A DNA stretch of 64,000 bases from Palsa-506 sp963836355 (GTDB lineage Bacteria; Actinomycetota; Actinomycetes; Streptosporangiales; Streptosporangiaceae): contig CAWIJO010000025.1 in NCBI GenBank assembly GCA_963836355.1, forward strand, positions 11,659-75,658. The letters are read 5' to 3'. The position numbers and the translations under genes are program-made. The notes beneath the pieces were generated by a model, which did not search any database, was not told the DNA's origin, and was given only the letters and a program-made list of their open reading frames with translations. This document shows, piece after piece, positions 42,770-52,090 of the stretch (the stretch's first letter is position 1; each line of letters starts with the position of its first letter).

Positions 42770-43189
42770 GTGCAGGAGGAGGAGGGGAGCACGGACACTA
42801 GCCGCCCTGAGCATCCAGCCGGTGCCGCGGAGCCAGCGGACGGCACTGAGCCCGATGCCCGCTTCACCCTCGCCAACGAGCGGACCTTCCTGGCCTGGAG
42901 CCGCACTGCCCTCGCCCTGGTGGCTGCCGGGCTGGCGATCGTCCAGCTGCTGCCGCCATTCCCCGGGGTGCCGTGGGGCCGGCACATCATCGGCACCCCG
43001 CTGATCATCCTGGGCTCCGTCGTCGCCGTGGTCAGCTACCTGGAATGGACGCGCAACCAGCGCGCGCTGCGCCGCGGAGAGCCCATGACCCGCTCGCGCC
43101 TGCCCGGCGTCCTGTCGGCGACGATCGCGATCATCGGGCTGGTCGCCGCGGTGCTTGCGCTGGTGTCGGGGGTGACCGGGAGCCGATGA
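42770..43189 (+). CDS. DUF202 (YidH-like) membrane protein
   Basis: A 139-residue protein with a Glu/Pro-rich cytoplasmic start, then the DUF202 signature ARFTLANERTFLAWSRTALA and three membrane helices (LALVAAGLAIVQLLPPF, IIGTPLIILGSVVAVVSYL, SATIAIIGLVAAVLALVSG). DUF202 proteins have no firm function. The GTG start is the only usable one and has a weak ribosome-binding site. ATGA overlap joins it to the next DUF202 gene. Confidence 0.75.
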   Translation: MQEEEGSTDTSRPEHPAGAAEPADGTEPDARFTLANERTFLAWSRTALALVAAGLAIVQLLPPFPGVPWGRHIIGTPLIILGSVVAVVSYLEWTRNQRALRRGEPMTRSRLPGVLSATIAIIGLVAAVLALVSGVTGSR

Positions 43190-43500
43190 TGCCCGATGAG
43201 GACATGGCGGACCCCGATCCCGGGCTGGCGCGCCAGCGGACCGAGCTGTCCTGGACCCGGACGGCGATCTCTTTCGCGGCACTGGGCGGGTTCCTGCTCA
43301 AGAGCCGTCCGTACGCGGGCATCCCGATCATGGCGCTCGCCGTGCTGATCTGGAAGCTTGGCCGGATGTCCTGCGCGCCGCGGGCCGGGCAGGCCCGCTC
43401 CGGGCTGCTGCTGCTGATCGCGGTGGCGGTCACCGCCGTGTCGGTCGCCGCGCTGGCGATCACCCTGCTAAGCCCGGAGTCACCCGGATTCCGGCCCTGA
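43186..43500 (+). CDS. DUF202-family membrane protein, second member
   Basis: A 104-residue protein beginning in the stop of the previous gene. ARQRTELSWTRTAISFAALG is the DUF202 signature; two further helices (IPIMALAVLIWKLGR, GLLLLIAVAVTAVSVAALAI) follow. The pair of unequal DUF202 proteins is a common actinobacterial arrangement and suggests a heteromeric complex. Confidence 0.78.
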   Translation: MMPDEDMADPDPGLARQRTELSWTRTAISFAALGGFLLKSRPYAGIPIMALAVLIWKLGRMSCAPRAGQARSGLLLLIAVAVTAVSVAALAITLLSPESPGFRP

Positions 43501-43662
43501 TCAGTCACCATCCGGCCAGCCAGCAGGTCCTCGGCGGGCTGCGGCGTTGCCTCCCGCGTCAGTTCCGGGTTTGGCGCCAGAACCTGCTGAGCAGGGGTAA
43601 CGGATAGGGTTGTGCATTGCCGCCATCGTGCAATGCCGCTGAGGAAAGGACCTGCTGATCTC

Positions 43663-45168
43663 GTGGACGAGTCCACTCCGAAAGGCCACAAGGCGGCGGC
43701 CGCCCCGGTGCCGGACACCGATCCGCGGCCCGCGGCCGGCGATCACAAGTTCGTGGTGGCCGCCAGCCGGCTGCCGGTAGACCGGGTCGAGGGCTCCGGC
43801 GGCGGGGTCGACTGGCAGCCCAGCCCCGGCGGGCTGGTAACCGCCCTGGAGCCGGTGATGCGGGAGGCCGGCGGCGCGTGGGTCGGCTGGGCCGGCATCG
43901 CGGGCATGCCGCCGGAGCCGTTCGACACGGGCGGAATGCACCTGGTCAGCGTCGGCCTGTCGGCCGGGGAGGTCCGTGACTACTACGAGGGCTTCTGCAA
44001 CGCCACCTTGTGGCCGCTGTATCACGACGTCATCGCGCGGCCGGAGTTCCACCGGCAGTGGTGGGACGCCTATGTCACGATCAACCGTCGCTATGCGCAC
44101 GCGGTGGCCGAGCAGGCAGCCATCGGCGCGACCGTATGGGTGCACGACTACCAGCTCCAGCTGGTTCCGGGGATGCTCCGCGAGCTGCGCACCGACGTGC
44201 GCATAGGTCACTTCACCCACATCCCGTTCCCTGGGTACGAGATCTTCGCCCAGCTGCCCTGGCGCAGGCAGATCGTCCAGGGCCTGCTCGGTGCCGACTT
44301 GCTCGGATTCCAGCGCGGCGGCGATGCCACGAACTTCCTGCGGGCCTGCCGGCGGACGGCCAGGCTGGCCACCCGCGGATCCCTCGTGCGGGTCCCGGAT
44401 TGTCCGCAGGGCGATCAGCGCGGCGGACGTGAGGTGCGCGCCGCGGCCTTTCCCATCTCGATCGACTCGGCGGGGTTCGGGGAGATTGCCAGGCGCGCGG
44501 ACGTCCGGGCCCGGGCCAGCGAGATCCGGACGGCCCTGGGCAACCCCGGCGTCGTCCTGCTCGGCATCGACCGGCTCGACTACACCAAGGGCATCCTGCA
44601 CCGGCTGAACGCTTACGGGGAGGTGCTCAGCGAGGGCCGCCTGGGGCTGCCCGAGGCGGTGCTCGTCCAGGTCGCGAGCCCCAGCCGGGAACGTGTCGAG
44701 CATTACCGCCGGCTGCGGGATGAGGTCGAGGTAACGGTGGGCCGGATCAACGGGAAGCACGGCGAAGTGGGCAACCCGCCGGTGCACTATTTGCACCAGT
44801 CATACCCGCGCGAGGAGATGGCCGCCCTGTACCTTGCCGCCGACGTCATGCTGGTGACCCCGCTGCGGGACGGCATGAACCTCGTCGCCAAGGAATACGT
44901 CGCCTGCCGGCACGATGAGACCGGGGCGCTGGTGCTCAGCGAGTTCACCGGCGCGGCAGACGAACTCAGCAGCGCGTTCATCGTCAACCCGCACGACATC
45001 GAGGGCCTGAAGGACGCAATCGTGCGCGCGGCGACCATCTCCCCGCAGCAGGCCAGGCGCCGGATGCGCTCGATGCGGCGGCGCGTGCAGGACCACGACG
45101 TGGCGCACTGGGCGGCGACCTTCCTGGCTGCGCTGGACCAGGCGCCGGCCGACAGCCCGCCGGCCTGA
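43663..45168 (+). CDS. otsA: Trehalose-6-phosphate synthase
   Basis: A GT20 glycosyltransferase that joins glucose from a nucleotide sugar to glucose-6-phosphate. VVAASRLPVDR and GGLVTALEPVMREAGGAWVGW open the acceptor domain; VWVHDYQLQLVPGMLRE, HIPFPGYEIFAQLPWR and GADLLGFQRGGDATNF follow; GIDRLDYTKGILHRL and VTPLRDGMNLVAKEYVACR form the donor site. GTG 43663 (GAGGAAAGG upstream) gives 501 residues, a normal length. No OtsB phosphatase domain is fused or adjacent. Trehalose protects against desiccation and osmotic stress. Confidence 0.93.
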   Translation: MDESTPKGHKAAAAPVPDTDPRPAAGDHKFVVAASRLPVDRVEGSGGGVDWQPSPGGLVTALEPVMREAGGAWVGWAGIAGMPPEPFDTGGMHLVSVGLSAGEVRDYYEGFCNATLWPLYHDVIARPEFHRQWWDAYVTINRRYAHAVAEQAAIGATVWVHDYQLQLVPGMLRELRTDVRIGHFTHIPFPGYEIFAQLPWRRQIVQGLLGADLLGFQRGGDATNFLRACRRTARLATRGSLVRVPDCPQGDQRGGREVRAAAFPISIDSAGFGEIARRADVRARASEIRTALGNPGVVLLGIDRLDYTKGILHRLNAYGEVLSEGRLGLPEAVLVQVASPSRERVEHYRRLRDEVEVTVGRINGKHGEVGNPPVHYLHQSYPREEMAALYLAADVMLVTPLRDGMNLVAKEYVACRHDETGALVLSEFTGAADELSSAFIVNPHDIEGLKDAIVRAATISPQQARRRMRSMRRRVQDHDVAHWAATFLAALDQAPADSPPA

Positions 45169-45316
45169 CCAGCCGCCGCCAGTGCCCTGCACCGCGCTGG
45201 CCTGCTCACCGCTGATTAGGCGGGCAACTCCGGGGCAGGGCTATCAGCGATCAGGCGGGTAGGGCTCCCGGACAGGGCTAGCACCGCTGACCAGATCAGG
45301 AAGAGTGTGATGCTCG

Positions 45317-45805
45317 ATGACGTCACAGCCGCCCGGCGGAGGCCGGCCTAGCCCTGACCGTCGGCCCCAGGTAACGGAAAGCCGGGAGGCGCCCGCTCAG
45401 CATGTGGTGCGGCGGACGCGGATCGGCGGGTGGTGGGTCGCTTCAGCGCTCTTCGCCGTAATCCTGCTGCTACTGCTGATCTTCATCCTGGAGAACAGCC
45501 AGCGGGTAGACATCAGTTTCTTCGGCGCGCACGGGCACCTGCCGCTTGGCGTCGCGCTGCTGCTGGCAGCGGTCCTCGGTGTGCTGCTCGTGGTGATCCC
45601 GGGAACCGCGCGCATCGTGCAGCTGCGGGTGGTGGCCCGCCGGCATCGCGGCATCGATGCCAGGCACGCTGCCCGCAGCCAGCAGGTCAAGCCCGCGGAA
45701 CCGATTTCGGGCGCGGCGTCCCCGGGCGCCGCGGGCCCCGGCACCGCGGGCGCCGGCCCGGCTGATCCGACGGGTCCGGCCGGGCCGGCCACCCACTCCA
45801 GTTAG
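45317..45805 (+). CDS. LapA-domain membrane protein
   Basis: A 162-residue protein: basic start, two membrane helices (WWVASALFAVILLLLLIFIL and PLGVALLLAAVLGVLLVVIP) joined by ENSQRVDISFFGAHGHL, the LapA/DUF1049 pattern, then a Gly/Pro/Ala-rich cytoplasmic tail. LapA domains occur with lipid or wall assembly proteins, but actinobacterial roles are unproven. Its stop overlaps the stop of the convergent deaminase gene. The 147 bases upstream contain two imperfect ~37-base direct copies (about 45213-45285). Confidence 0.75.
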   Translation: MTSQPPGGGRPSPDRRPQVTESREAPAQHVVRRTRIGGWWVASALFAVILLLLLIFILENSQRVDISFFGAHGHLPLGVALLLAAVLGVLLVVIPGTARIVQLRVVARRHRGIDARHAARSQQVKPAEPISGAASPGAAGPGTAGAGPADPTGPAGPATHSS

Positions 45806-46266
45806 TCGTCAAAGGTCAGATGTGAATTGACGGCTTGTGCCCGCGCTGCATATTCGGGAAGCTCAATCACGCTCACCCCGGCGCCTGTCAGTAGCTCGTA
45901 GCCCTGGCAGTCGGCCACGAACAGGGAAGGCTCGCGCCAGGCCATGACGACGCGGGGTATCCCGGCATCGAGGATTAGCTGCGTGCACGTACGCGGCCGT
46001 GAGCTGCGCTGCGAGCACGGCTCAAGAGTGCTGTAAATCGTGGCCTTCGACAGCCGGGGGTCTCCTGGTGGAAGCTTGGCAAGTGCCGCTTCCTCAGCAT
46101 GCACGCTCGCATCGGTTTCGCGTGAGTACCCGCGGGCGATTTCCTGCCCGTGCTCACCCACGATGACCGCGCCGACTGAATAGGCGCTCTCCTTCGGGGG
46201 GCACCGTTGCGCAAGCTCGATGGCGAGCTCCATCCATTTGCGGTCTGCGCGGCCGGACTGAGCCAT
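45802..46266 (-). CDS. Cytidine/deoxycytidylate deaminase-family protein
   Basis: A 154-residue zinc deaminase: DASVHAEEAALAKLP gives the His ligand and the proton-shuttling Glu, STLEPCSQRSSRPRTC gives the two Cys ligands. The second half resembles the N-terminal domain of RibD (riboflavin pathway deaminase), but no reductase domain follows, so substrate is open. ATG 46266 with AGAGGA upstream is preferred over 46287. The 3' ends of this gene and the LapA gene overlap. Confidence 0.8.
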   Translation of the reverse strand: MAQSGRADRKWMELAIELAQRCPPKESAYSVGAVIVGEHGQEIARGYSRETDASVHAEEAALAKLPPGDPRLSKATIYSTLEPCSQRSSRPRTCTQLILDAGIPRVVMAWREPSLFVADCQGYELLTGAGVSVIELPEYAARAQAVNSHLTFDD

Positions 46267-46372
46267 TTGCTTAGTCCTCTCCCGCACCGCCGCTCACGCT
46301 GTGCCGTGCGAACGTCGGGCGCAGATCATCCACCGCATCCTGAAATTCGCTGACCTTAACTAGGCTATCCGG

Positions 46373-46422
46373 CTCAGCACGTCCCGGCTCAGGTAGTCTC
46401 AGCACGTCCCGGCTCAGGTAGT
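46373..46422. repeat. 25-base tandem duplication
   Basis: The unit CTCAGCACGTCCCGGCTCAG + GTAGT occurs twice in a row without mismatch (46373-46397, 46398-46422), between the deaminase start and the PrmC-like gene. The gap (46267-46604) is about 340 bases and shows nothing else convincing. Confidence 0.7.
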
Positions 46423-46604
46423 GTTGCGGTCGGTAACAGCGGACGCGCCCAGGAGCGGTGGACGGGCCCGCCGAGCAGCGGACGTGCCAGGGAGGTGAGA
46501 CCCGTTATCGCCAGATCGGGCCGGGTACTCTGCCTTCGCGGCCATGCGGTCCACCTGGCATAGGTGACCCGGAGAGCGCCCATCGTCACCATGAAGGGGC
46601 GCTC

Positions 46605-47558
46605 ATGACGTCTTCCCCGGCAACTCCTCCCCGACCTAGCTCCCCGCCACCTCCGCCCTCGCTCACCCGGTCGGCCATCGTCACCAGGCTCCGGGCGGCG
46701 GGATGCGTCTTCGCCGAAGACGAGGCGCAGTTGCTGATCTCGGCGGCACCAGTGCCAGGTGACCTCGCCGCGATGGTGGACCGGCGGGCGGCCGGCCTGC
46801 CGCTGGAGCACGTCCTCGGCTGGGCTGAGTTCTGCGGCCTGCGGATAGCCGTGGATCCCGGTGTGTTCGTGCCTCGCCGCCGCACCGAGTTGCTGGTCCG
46901 TGAGGCCGCTGCCCTGGCTCGGGGGATCTCTTCCGGCACCCGCGAGGCCGCCTCGGGTGCCCGCGGGGCTGCCTTCGGCCGCCTCGGCCAGCCGCGGGCC
47001 GTCGTCGTTGACCTGTGCTGCGGCTCAGGCGCGATAGGCGCCGCGATAGCCGCCGCGCTGTCCTGGCCGGCCGCCGGCCAGCACGGTCAGGTCGAGTTGC
47101 ACGCTGTCGACATCGACCCCGCCGCGATCCGATGCGCCCGCCGCAACATCGACGGTGTCGGCCAGGTGTACGAAGGCGACTTGTGCGAGCCGCTGCCGGC
47201 CGGGCTGCGGGGCCGCGTGGATGTCCTGGTCGCCAGCCCGCCTTATGTGCCCGCCGATGAGGTCAGGCTGCTGCCCAGGGAGGCCCGTATGCACGAGCCG
47301 CCGATGGCGCTGAACGGCGGCGCGGACGGGCTCGACCTCGTGTCCCGGTTGATCGCCGCAGCGCCGCCGTGGCTCGCCCCCGGCGGCCACCTGCTGGTCG
47401 AGCTGAGCGAGCGCCAGGCGCCGCGCGCCGCCGAAGCCGTCGCCCGCAGCGGGCTGATCCCGCGGGTGGCCAGGTCCGCCGAGCTGGCCGCCACCATCGT
47501 CATCGGGACCAGGCCTGCCGCCCGCCCGGACATGAGTGAAATCCCGGTCTCCGGGTAG
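46605..47558 (+). CDS. PrmC/HemK-like protein-(glutamine-N5) methyltransferase
   Basis: A 317-residue methyltransferase. The N-terminal helical part (TRSAIVTRLRAAGCVFAEDE, PLEHVLGWAEFCGLRI) resembles the release-factor-binding region; VVVDLCCGSGAIGAAIAAAL binds S-adenosylmethionine; VLVASPPYVPADEVRLL replaces the usual NPPY catalytic loop with SPPY. Related actinobacterial proteins are annotated as putative protein-glutamine methyltransferases distinct from PrmC proper. ATG 46605 is chosen because the family starts there; the open frame extends further up. Confidence 0.8.
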   Translation: MTSSPATPPRPSSPPPPPSLTRSAIVTRLRAAGCVFAEDEAQLLISAAPVPGDLAAMVDRRAAGLPLEHVLGWAEFCGLRIAVDPGVFVPRRRTELLVREAAALARGISSGTREAASGARGAAFGRLGQPRAVVVDLCCGSGAIGAAIAAALSWPAAGQHGQVELHAVDIDPAAIRCARRNIDGVGQVYEGDLCEPLPAGLRGRVDVLVASPPYVPADEVRLLPREARMHEPPMALNGGADGLDLVSRLIAAAPPWLAPGGHLLVELSERQAPRAAEAVARSGLIPRVARSAELAATIVIGTRPAARPDMSEIPVSG

Positions 47559-47611
47559 GCGAAGTACTCGACCAGCGACCTTCACCCATCGCCGGAGGAG
47601 AGAAATCCGTC

Positions 47612-48453
47612 GTGAGCGTAGTACCCGAGATCATGCTGAACAACGGCAAGACGATCCCGCAGCTTGGCTTCGGCGTCTTCCTGGTCGAGCCCGCTGACAC
47701 CGCCGACGCCGTCATCGTGGCGCTGGAGGCCGGTTACCGGCACATCGACACCGCCGAGATGTACGGCAACGAGAAAGAGGTCGGCGAGGCCATCGGCAAG
47801 TCCGGCCTGGACCGGGCCGACGTGTTCGTGACCAGCAAGCTGAGCAACGCCGCCCATCGCCCGGACGACGCCCGCAAGGCCTTCGACCAGTCGCTGGACG
47901 CGCTCGGCTTCGACTACCTCGACCTTTTCCTGATCCACTGGCCGCTGCCCACCAGGTACGACGGCGACTTCGTGTCGACCTGGCAGACGCTGGAGGAGTT
48001 CTACCGGGACGGGCGGGCCCGCTCGATCGGGGTCTCCAACTTCCAGCCGCACCACCTGCGGCGGCTGCTCGCGGAAAGCGACATCCGGCCCGCGGTCGAC
48101 CAGATCGAGGTAAACCCGTACTTGACCAGCCTCGACCTGCGCACGTTCTGCGCCGAGCATCAGATCACGGTCGAAGCCTGGTCGCCGATAGCGCGGGGTA
48201 AGGCGCTCGACGACCCGGATATCGTCATGATCGCCGGCCAGGCAGGCAAGAGCCCCGGCCCAGGTGGTGCTGCGCTGGCATATCCAGCGTGGCGACATCA
48301 TCTTCCCGAAGTCGGTAACCCCCGCCCGCATCAAGGAGAACTTCGACATCTTCGACTTCGAGCTGTCTGACCAGGACATGGAGGCGATCAGCGCGCTGGA
48401 TGCCGGGACCAGGACCGGGCCATCCGGGCAAGTTCGACATGATCCCGGGCTAG
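47612..48453 (+). pseudogene. Aldo/keto reductase with two frameshifts
   Basis: The first ~210 residues are a normal AKR: HIDTAEMYGNEKEVGEAIGK (Asp, Tyr), VFVTSKLSN (Lys), FLIHWPLP (His). One extra C in the run at 48253-48256 moves the frame; VVLRWHIQRGDIIFPKSVTP and ARIKENFDIFDFELSDQD then continue in the next frame, and a second shift near 48435 is needed to reach KFDMIPG and a TAG at 48451. GTG 47612 follows GGAGGAG. The product would lose its cofactor-binding end. Confidence 0.75.
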
Positions 48454-49610
48454 CTGCACTGGCCGGCCAGACCGGGCGGCCGCCCCGGCTGGCGGTCGTC
48501 CGGGCCTGGGTCAGGTGTTCCCGGATCCGCCAGGAACTCGCTGAGTGCCCGGTAGTAGGGCGCGATAGTGCCGGTGTCCGCGTACTCGCTGGCGCCGTGC
48601 TGGCCGTCGCCGCCGATGCCGAAGGCGACGGCGGCAATGCCGCGCTGGTAGTAGAAGCGCGCGTCGCCTGCGCCGTGCTTGCGCAGGAAACCGCCGCGGT
48701 AACCCTGGTTCCGCGCGGCCCGCTGCAGGCTGCGTACCTCCGGGCGATCGGTATCGGCGCGGTGCGGCGGGTCGGCATGATCGACCTCGGCCGTGACGCC
48801 GGGCTCGCAGCAGGCGGTCAGATAGGCCGCGATCTCATCGCCGGACCTGCCGTTGAAGTCCGCGTCCCCGGGCGGGAACCTGATGTCGAGCCAGGCCTCG
48901 GCCAGGTCCGGGATCTGGTTGCGGGTGGTGTTGGGGGTCTGGATTCTCGCCAGGTTGACGGTGGTCCGCCAGGCCTCTTCGGTGGCGACGGGGTACCTGG
49001 CCAGCACGTTGCCCACGCTGTGGTGCAGCTTGACCAGGGCGTTGTCGCCAAGCCACTGGTACGCGCTGTGCGCCCCATGCCCGGTAGCCCGCAGCGTCGC
49101 GGTGACGATTCCCTTGGACTCGGTCACGATATCCAGTCCGCTGTGCTCGCCGATGACGACGAAATCGCCGCTGACGCCCCGCTCAAGCTGGTGCAGCGTG
49201 CCGTCCCGGCCGCCGACCTCCTCGTCGGTCACCAGCTGCAGCGCGATCGGGTACGGCAGTCGGCCGGCCAGCTCGCCGAATACCTGCGCCATGACCAGCG
49301 CCGACAGCTTCATGTCCTGGGCGCCCCTGGCGTACAGCCGGGTGCCATCGCGGCGCGGCCGGAACTGGTCTGGCGGCGCCGGCACCACGTCAAGGTGCGC
49401 GTTGAGGATGACCCGGAACCGCGATCGCCGCGTCCCGGGATAGACCAGCGCGCTCGGCTTTCCGTTGGAGTCGAACCGCTCCACCGTGCCGCCGGGGCCG
49501 GCGAACCCGAGTACATAGCCGAGTGCCCGGCGCAGGTCATCGGGCCGGTCGCAGGTCGATGGCACAGCAAGTAGCTCGCAGGCAGCAGTCAGGAATGCCT
49601 CGGTATCCAT
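48450..49610 (-). CDS. M20-family metallopeptidase
   Basis: A 386-residue di-zinc peptidase or amidohydrolase. VILNAHLDVVPAPPDQF gives the first His-x-Asp, LYARGAQDMKLSALV the bridging Asp, QLVTDEEVGGRDG the Glu pair, and GQHGASEYADT the last His. ATG 49610 follows GGGAGGAT. The open frame runs far upstream to 50642, but that part is the shadow of the LLM oxidoreductase. ArgE/DapE-like or dipeptidase substrates are possible. It is divergent from the LLM gene across 52 bases. Confidence 0.9.
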   Translation of the reverse strand: MDTEAFLTAACELLAVPSTCDRPDDLRRALGYVLGFAGPGGTVERFDSNGKPSALVYPGTRRSRFRVILNAHLDVVPAPPDQFRPRRDGTRLYARGAQDMKLSALVMAQVFGELAGRLPYPIALQLVTDEEVGGRDGTLHQLERGVSGDFVVIGEHSGLDIVTESKGIVTATLRATGHGAHSAYQWLGDNALVKLHHSVGNVLARYPVATEEAWRTTVNLARIQTPNTTRNQIPDLAEAWLDIRFPPGDADFNGRSGDEIAAYLTACCEPGVTAEVDHADPPHRADTDRPEVRSLQRAARNQGYRGGFLRKHGAGDARFYYQRGIAAVAFGIGGDGQHGASEYADTGTIAPYYRALSEFLADPGTPDPGPDDRQPGRPPGLAGQCS

Positions 49611-49662
49611 CGCAACATCCTCCCGCGGATCGCTGCCGCGCCGGCATGAGACAGTGGCCCGC

Positions 49663-50592
49663 ATGAGCCAAGTCCCGAGAGTGGGCGTCGTGTTCCGGCC
49701 GCAGCTGCCGCCCGAGCGGCTGCGCGAGTTCGTAATGTCGGCGGAAGCGGCCGGCCTGGATGACGTCTGGCTATGGGAAGACTGTTTCGCGGAAGGCGGT
49801 CTGGCCAGCGCTGCCGCCGCGCTCCCGTGGACTAGCTCGGTGCGGATCGGCCTGGGCCTGATGCCGGTGCCGCTGCGCAACCCGGCGCTGGCGGCCATGG
49901 AGATCGCGACGCTGGCGCGGCTGTTTCCCGGCCGCTTCGTCCCCGCCGCCGGGCACGGCGTGCTGCCGTGGATGGACCAGGTGGGGGCCGGGGCCAGGTC
50001 CCCGATGAGGCTGCTGCGTGAGTGGGTGACGGCGACCAGGTCTTTGCTCGGCGGGCAGAGCGTCACGGTCGGCGGGGAGTACGTGCGGCTGAACCGGGTT
50101 GCCCTGGGCTGGCCGCCGGATGCTGCCCCGCCGCTGCTGGTCGGCGCGCGCGGGCCGAAGACGCTCGCGCTGGCCGGGGAAATCGCCGACGGCCTCGTGC
50201 TCGATGCGGGCATCTCGCCCGTCCGCGTCGGCCGTGCGGTCGCGGCGGCCGCAGCGGCCCGGCCCCAGGAGCCGCCTCCTGCGGCCCGGCCCCAGGAGGC
50301 GGCTGCGGCCCGGCTCCAGCAGGTCGTCGTGTACCTGTTGTGCGGTGCTGGGCCAGCTGACTGGGAGCGGATCGAGGCAGAACTCGCCGAGTCAGCGGAG
50401 CCGCGCACCGACCGGGCCGCGGTCGGGTCGCCTGCCGATGTAGCGCACGCCATCCGCCGGGTCGCCGACGCGGGCGCGACCACCATCGTGCTGCAGCCGA
50501 CCGCGAACGACCAGGACACCGGCGCGCTGATCGGGCTCGCTGCCGCTGCACGAGCCGCGCTGCACAGCGCCTGCAACCCCGGCCGGATGTAG
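49663..50592 (+). CDS. LLM-class flavin/F420-dependent oxidoreductase
   Basis: A 309-residue TIM-barrel oxidoreductase of the luciferase-like family: GVVFRPQLPPERLREFVMSA, LDDVWLWEDCFAEGGLASAA, IGLGLMPVPLRNPALAAMEI, ATLARLFPGRFVPAAGHGV and VGARGPKTLALAGEIADGLV. These are the cofactor-binding strands shared by FMN- and F420-using members. Actinobacteria commonly use F420; which cofactor is bound here is not certain. An Ala/Pro/Gln-rich insertion lies near residue 205-225. Confidence 0.87.
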   Translation: MSQVPRVGVVFRPQLPPERLREFVMSAEAAGLDDVWLWEDCFAEGGLASAAAALPWTSSVRIGLGLMPVPLRNPALAAMEIATLARLFPGRFVPAAGHGVLPWMDQVGAGARSPMRLLREWVTATRSLLGGQSVTVGGEYVRLNRVALGWPPDAAPPLLVGARGPKTLALAGEIADGLVLDAGISPVRVGRAVAAAAAARPQEPPPAARPQEAAAARLQQVVVYLLCGAGPADWERIEAELAESAEPRTDRAAVGSPADVAHAIRRVADAGATTIVLQPTANDQDTGALIGLAAAARAALHSACNPGRM

Positions 50593-50669
50593 GTCTCGAC
50601 GGACTGGCCCCTCTCGCTGAGGGGAAAACCAGTGGCGTGCACCCCGTGCGGCCTGGTTGCGTGGCCTGC

Positions 50670-51410
50670 ATGACTGGGTTCGATGATCCCGAGTTCTTCG
50701 GTGAGCGGTGGGCGGATGCCTATGTGCAGGGTCCGGGTCCCGATGGCCCCGATCCTGCCCTCGCGGTGGAGTTCCTCGCCGGGCTATCAGACGGCGGCCG
50801 GGTCCTGGAACTGGCGATCGGAACCGGCCGGGTGGGGCTGCCGCTGGCCGGCCGGGGCGTCACCGTGGAGGGCGTCGAGGCCTCTGCGCAGATGGTGGCA
50901 CGGCTCCGTGCCAAGCCGGGCGGCGAGCAGATCCCGGTCACCATCGGCGACTTGGCCGATGTGCCGGTAACAGGGCCGTTCCGGCTCGTGTACCTGGTGT
51001 TCAACACGCTGTTCAACCTGCCCAACCAGGACCGGCAGATAGCATGCTTCCGCAACGTCGCGAAGGTCCTGGACCCGGACGGGATGTTCGTCATCGAATG
51101 CCTCGTGCCCGACCCGGCCCGGTTCGACCGTGGCCAGCGCGTCGAGGCGCTGGCCGTGACCGAAGACTCAGCGACGATAGAGGTGCTCAGGCACGACCCA
51201 GTCGCCCAGCGCTACAGCACTCAGAAGATCACCTTCAGCGGCCAGGGGATCCGGATGCTGCCGGTAGCGCTGCGCTACGCCTGGCCGAGCGAGCTCGACC
51301 TGATGGCCAGCCAGGCCGGCCTCCGGCTCACCGAGCGGTACGCAGGCTGGGACCGGCGGCCGTTCGGGTCCGACAGCATCAGTCACGTCTCGGTGTACCA
51401 GCCAGGCTGA
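50670..51410 (+). CDS. Class I SAM-dependent methyltransferase
   Basis: A 246-residue Rossmann methyltransferase. LELAIGTGRVGLPLAGRGV is motif I (with Ala-Ile replacing the more usual Gly pattern), VEGVEASAQMVARLRAK motif II, LVYLVFNTLFNLPNQDRQIA the post-motif region. The small C-terminal beta part (FVIECLVPDPARF) is usual. ATG 50670 is preferred; the frame is open to 50637. The methyl acceptor is unknown. Confidence 0.8.
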   Translation: MTGFDDPEFFGERWADAYVQGPGPDGPDPALAVEFLAGLSDGGRVLELAIGTGRVGLPLAGRGVTVEGVEASAQMVARLRAKPGGEQIPVTIGDLADVPVTGPFRLVYLVFNTLFNLPNQDRQIACFRNVAKVLDPDGMFVIECLVPDPARFDRGQRVEALAVTEDSATIEVLRHDPVAQRYSTQKITFSGQGIRMLPVALRYAWPSELDLMASQAGLRLTERYAGWDRRPFGSDSISHVSVYQPG

Positions 51411-51538
51411 CCAGCAGGCGGACGAGACCGTCGGCATCCCGTCGGCGCCGCACCGAGGCCTCCCGGATGGCGTGCCGCGCCGAGGCCACCTGGATGGCGG
51501 CGGCCCCGGCGCCTTGGTGATCGCGTCGCTACGGTCCG

Positions 51539-52090
51539 CTACTTCCGCACGGGCCGCACGATCAGGTAGACCGGCCCGGTCCGCGAGCAGGCCCTGAACG
51601 GGAACGGGATCAGCTTGGACCTGGTCTGATTCGGCGGGAACACCCGCAGTCCGGCGGCAGTGACCGGATGGCATACCGACGCCGGGAAGTTGCCGGCGTC
51701 CACGATTTGCAGCACGGCCGTCGCGGTCTTGCCACGCCCGATCGTCACGGAGTGCGCGGTGCGAGTAAAGGCAGCCCTGCTACCGAGCCGGTGGCGGTGC
51801 AGGTCGATGGCCCTGACGAAGGGGAAGCCGTTCAGTGTGCAGCGATGCCCGGACAAGTTGGTGAACTCCAGGTGATAAAAGGTGCTGCCGGCCGTTCCGC
51901 TGCCATTTGTGTTAATCCAGATGACCAGCCCGGGTGTCTCGCATGCGCGCGGGACAGCCCGGGCAGCCGGGGCAGCCGGGGCAGCGGGCGATCCCGGCGC
52001 CGCAAGCGCAAGGCCGGGCAGCAGAAGCACGGCGGAGGCGGCGGCTGCCGAAGCGGCAATCCGGCGCACGGCGCGGGTGGTCAGTTTCAT
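51539..52090 (-). CDS. Secreted DUF4232 protein
   Basis: A 183-residue exported protein: a signal peptide (RRIAASAAAASAVLLLPGLA, then LAA cleavage region), a short Ala/Pro linker and a DUF4232 beta-sandwich: TFYHLEFTNLSGHRCTLNGF and NTNGSGTAG with Cys pairs likely to form disulfides. DUF4232 domains are common in secreted actinobacterial proteins and lack a known role. Confidence 0.82.
   Translation of the reverse strand: MKLTTRAVRRIAASAAAASAVLLLPGLALAAPGSPAAPAAPAARAVPRACETPGLVIWINTNGSGTAGSTFYHLEFTNLSGHRCTLNGFPFVRAIDLHRHRLGSRAAFTRTAHSVTIGRGKTATAVLQIVDAGNFPASVCHPVTAAGLRVFPPNQTRSKLIPFPFRACSRTGPVYLIVRPVRK

Noticed and set aside
43501..44796. 431-codon open frame on the minus strand
   Set aside because: It lies fully antisense to otsA, whose GT20 motifs are complete; high-GC codon bias makes such shadow frames common.
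45213..45285. Possible CRISPR-like direct repeats before the LapA gene
   Set aside because: Only two imperfect ~37-base copies without spacers; better seen as a small local duplication.
48450..50642. 730-codon minus frame as one long protein
   Set aside because: Only 48450-49610 has M20 motifs and a ribosome-binding site at its start; the rest is the shadow of the LLM oxidoreductase.
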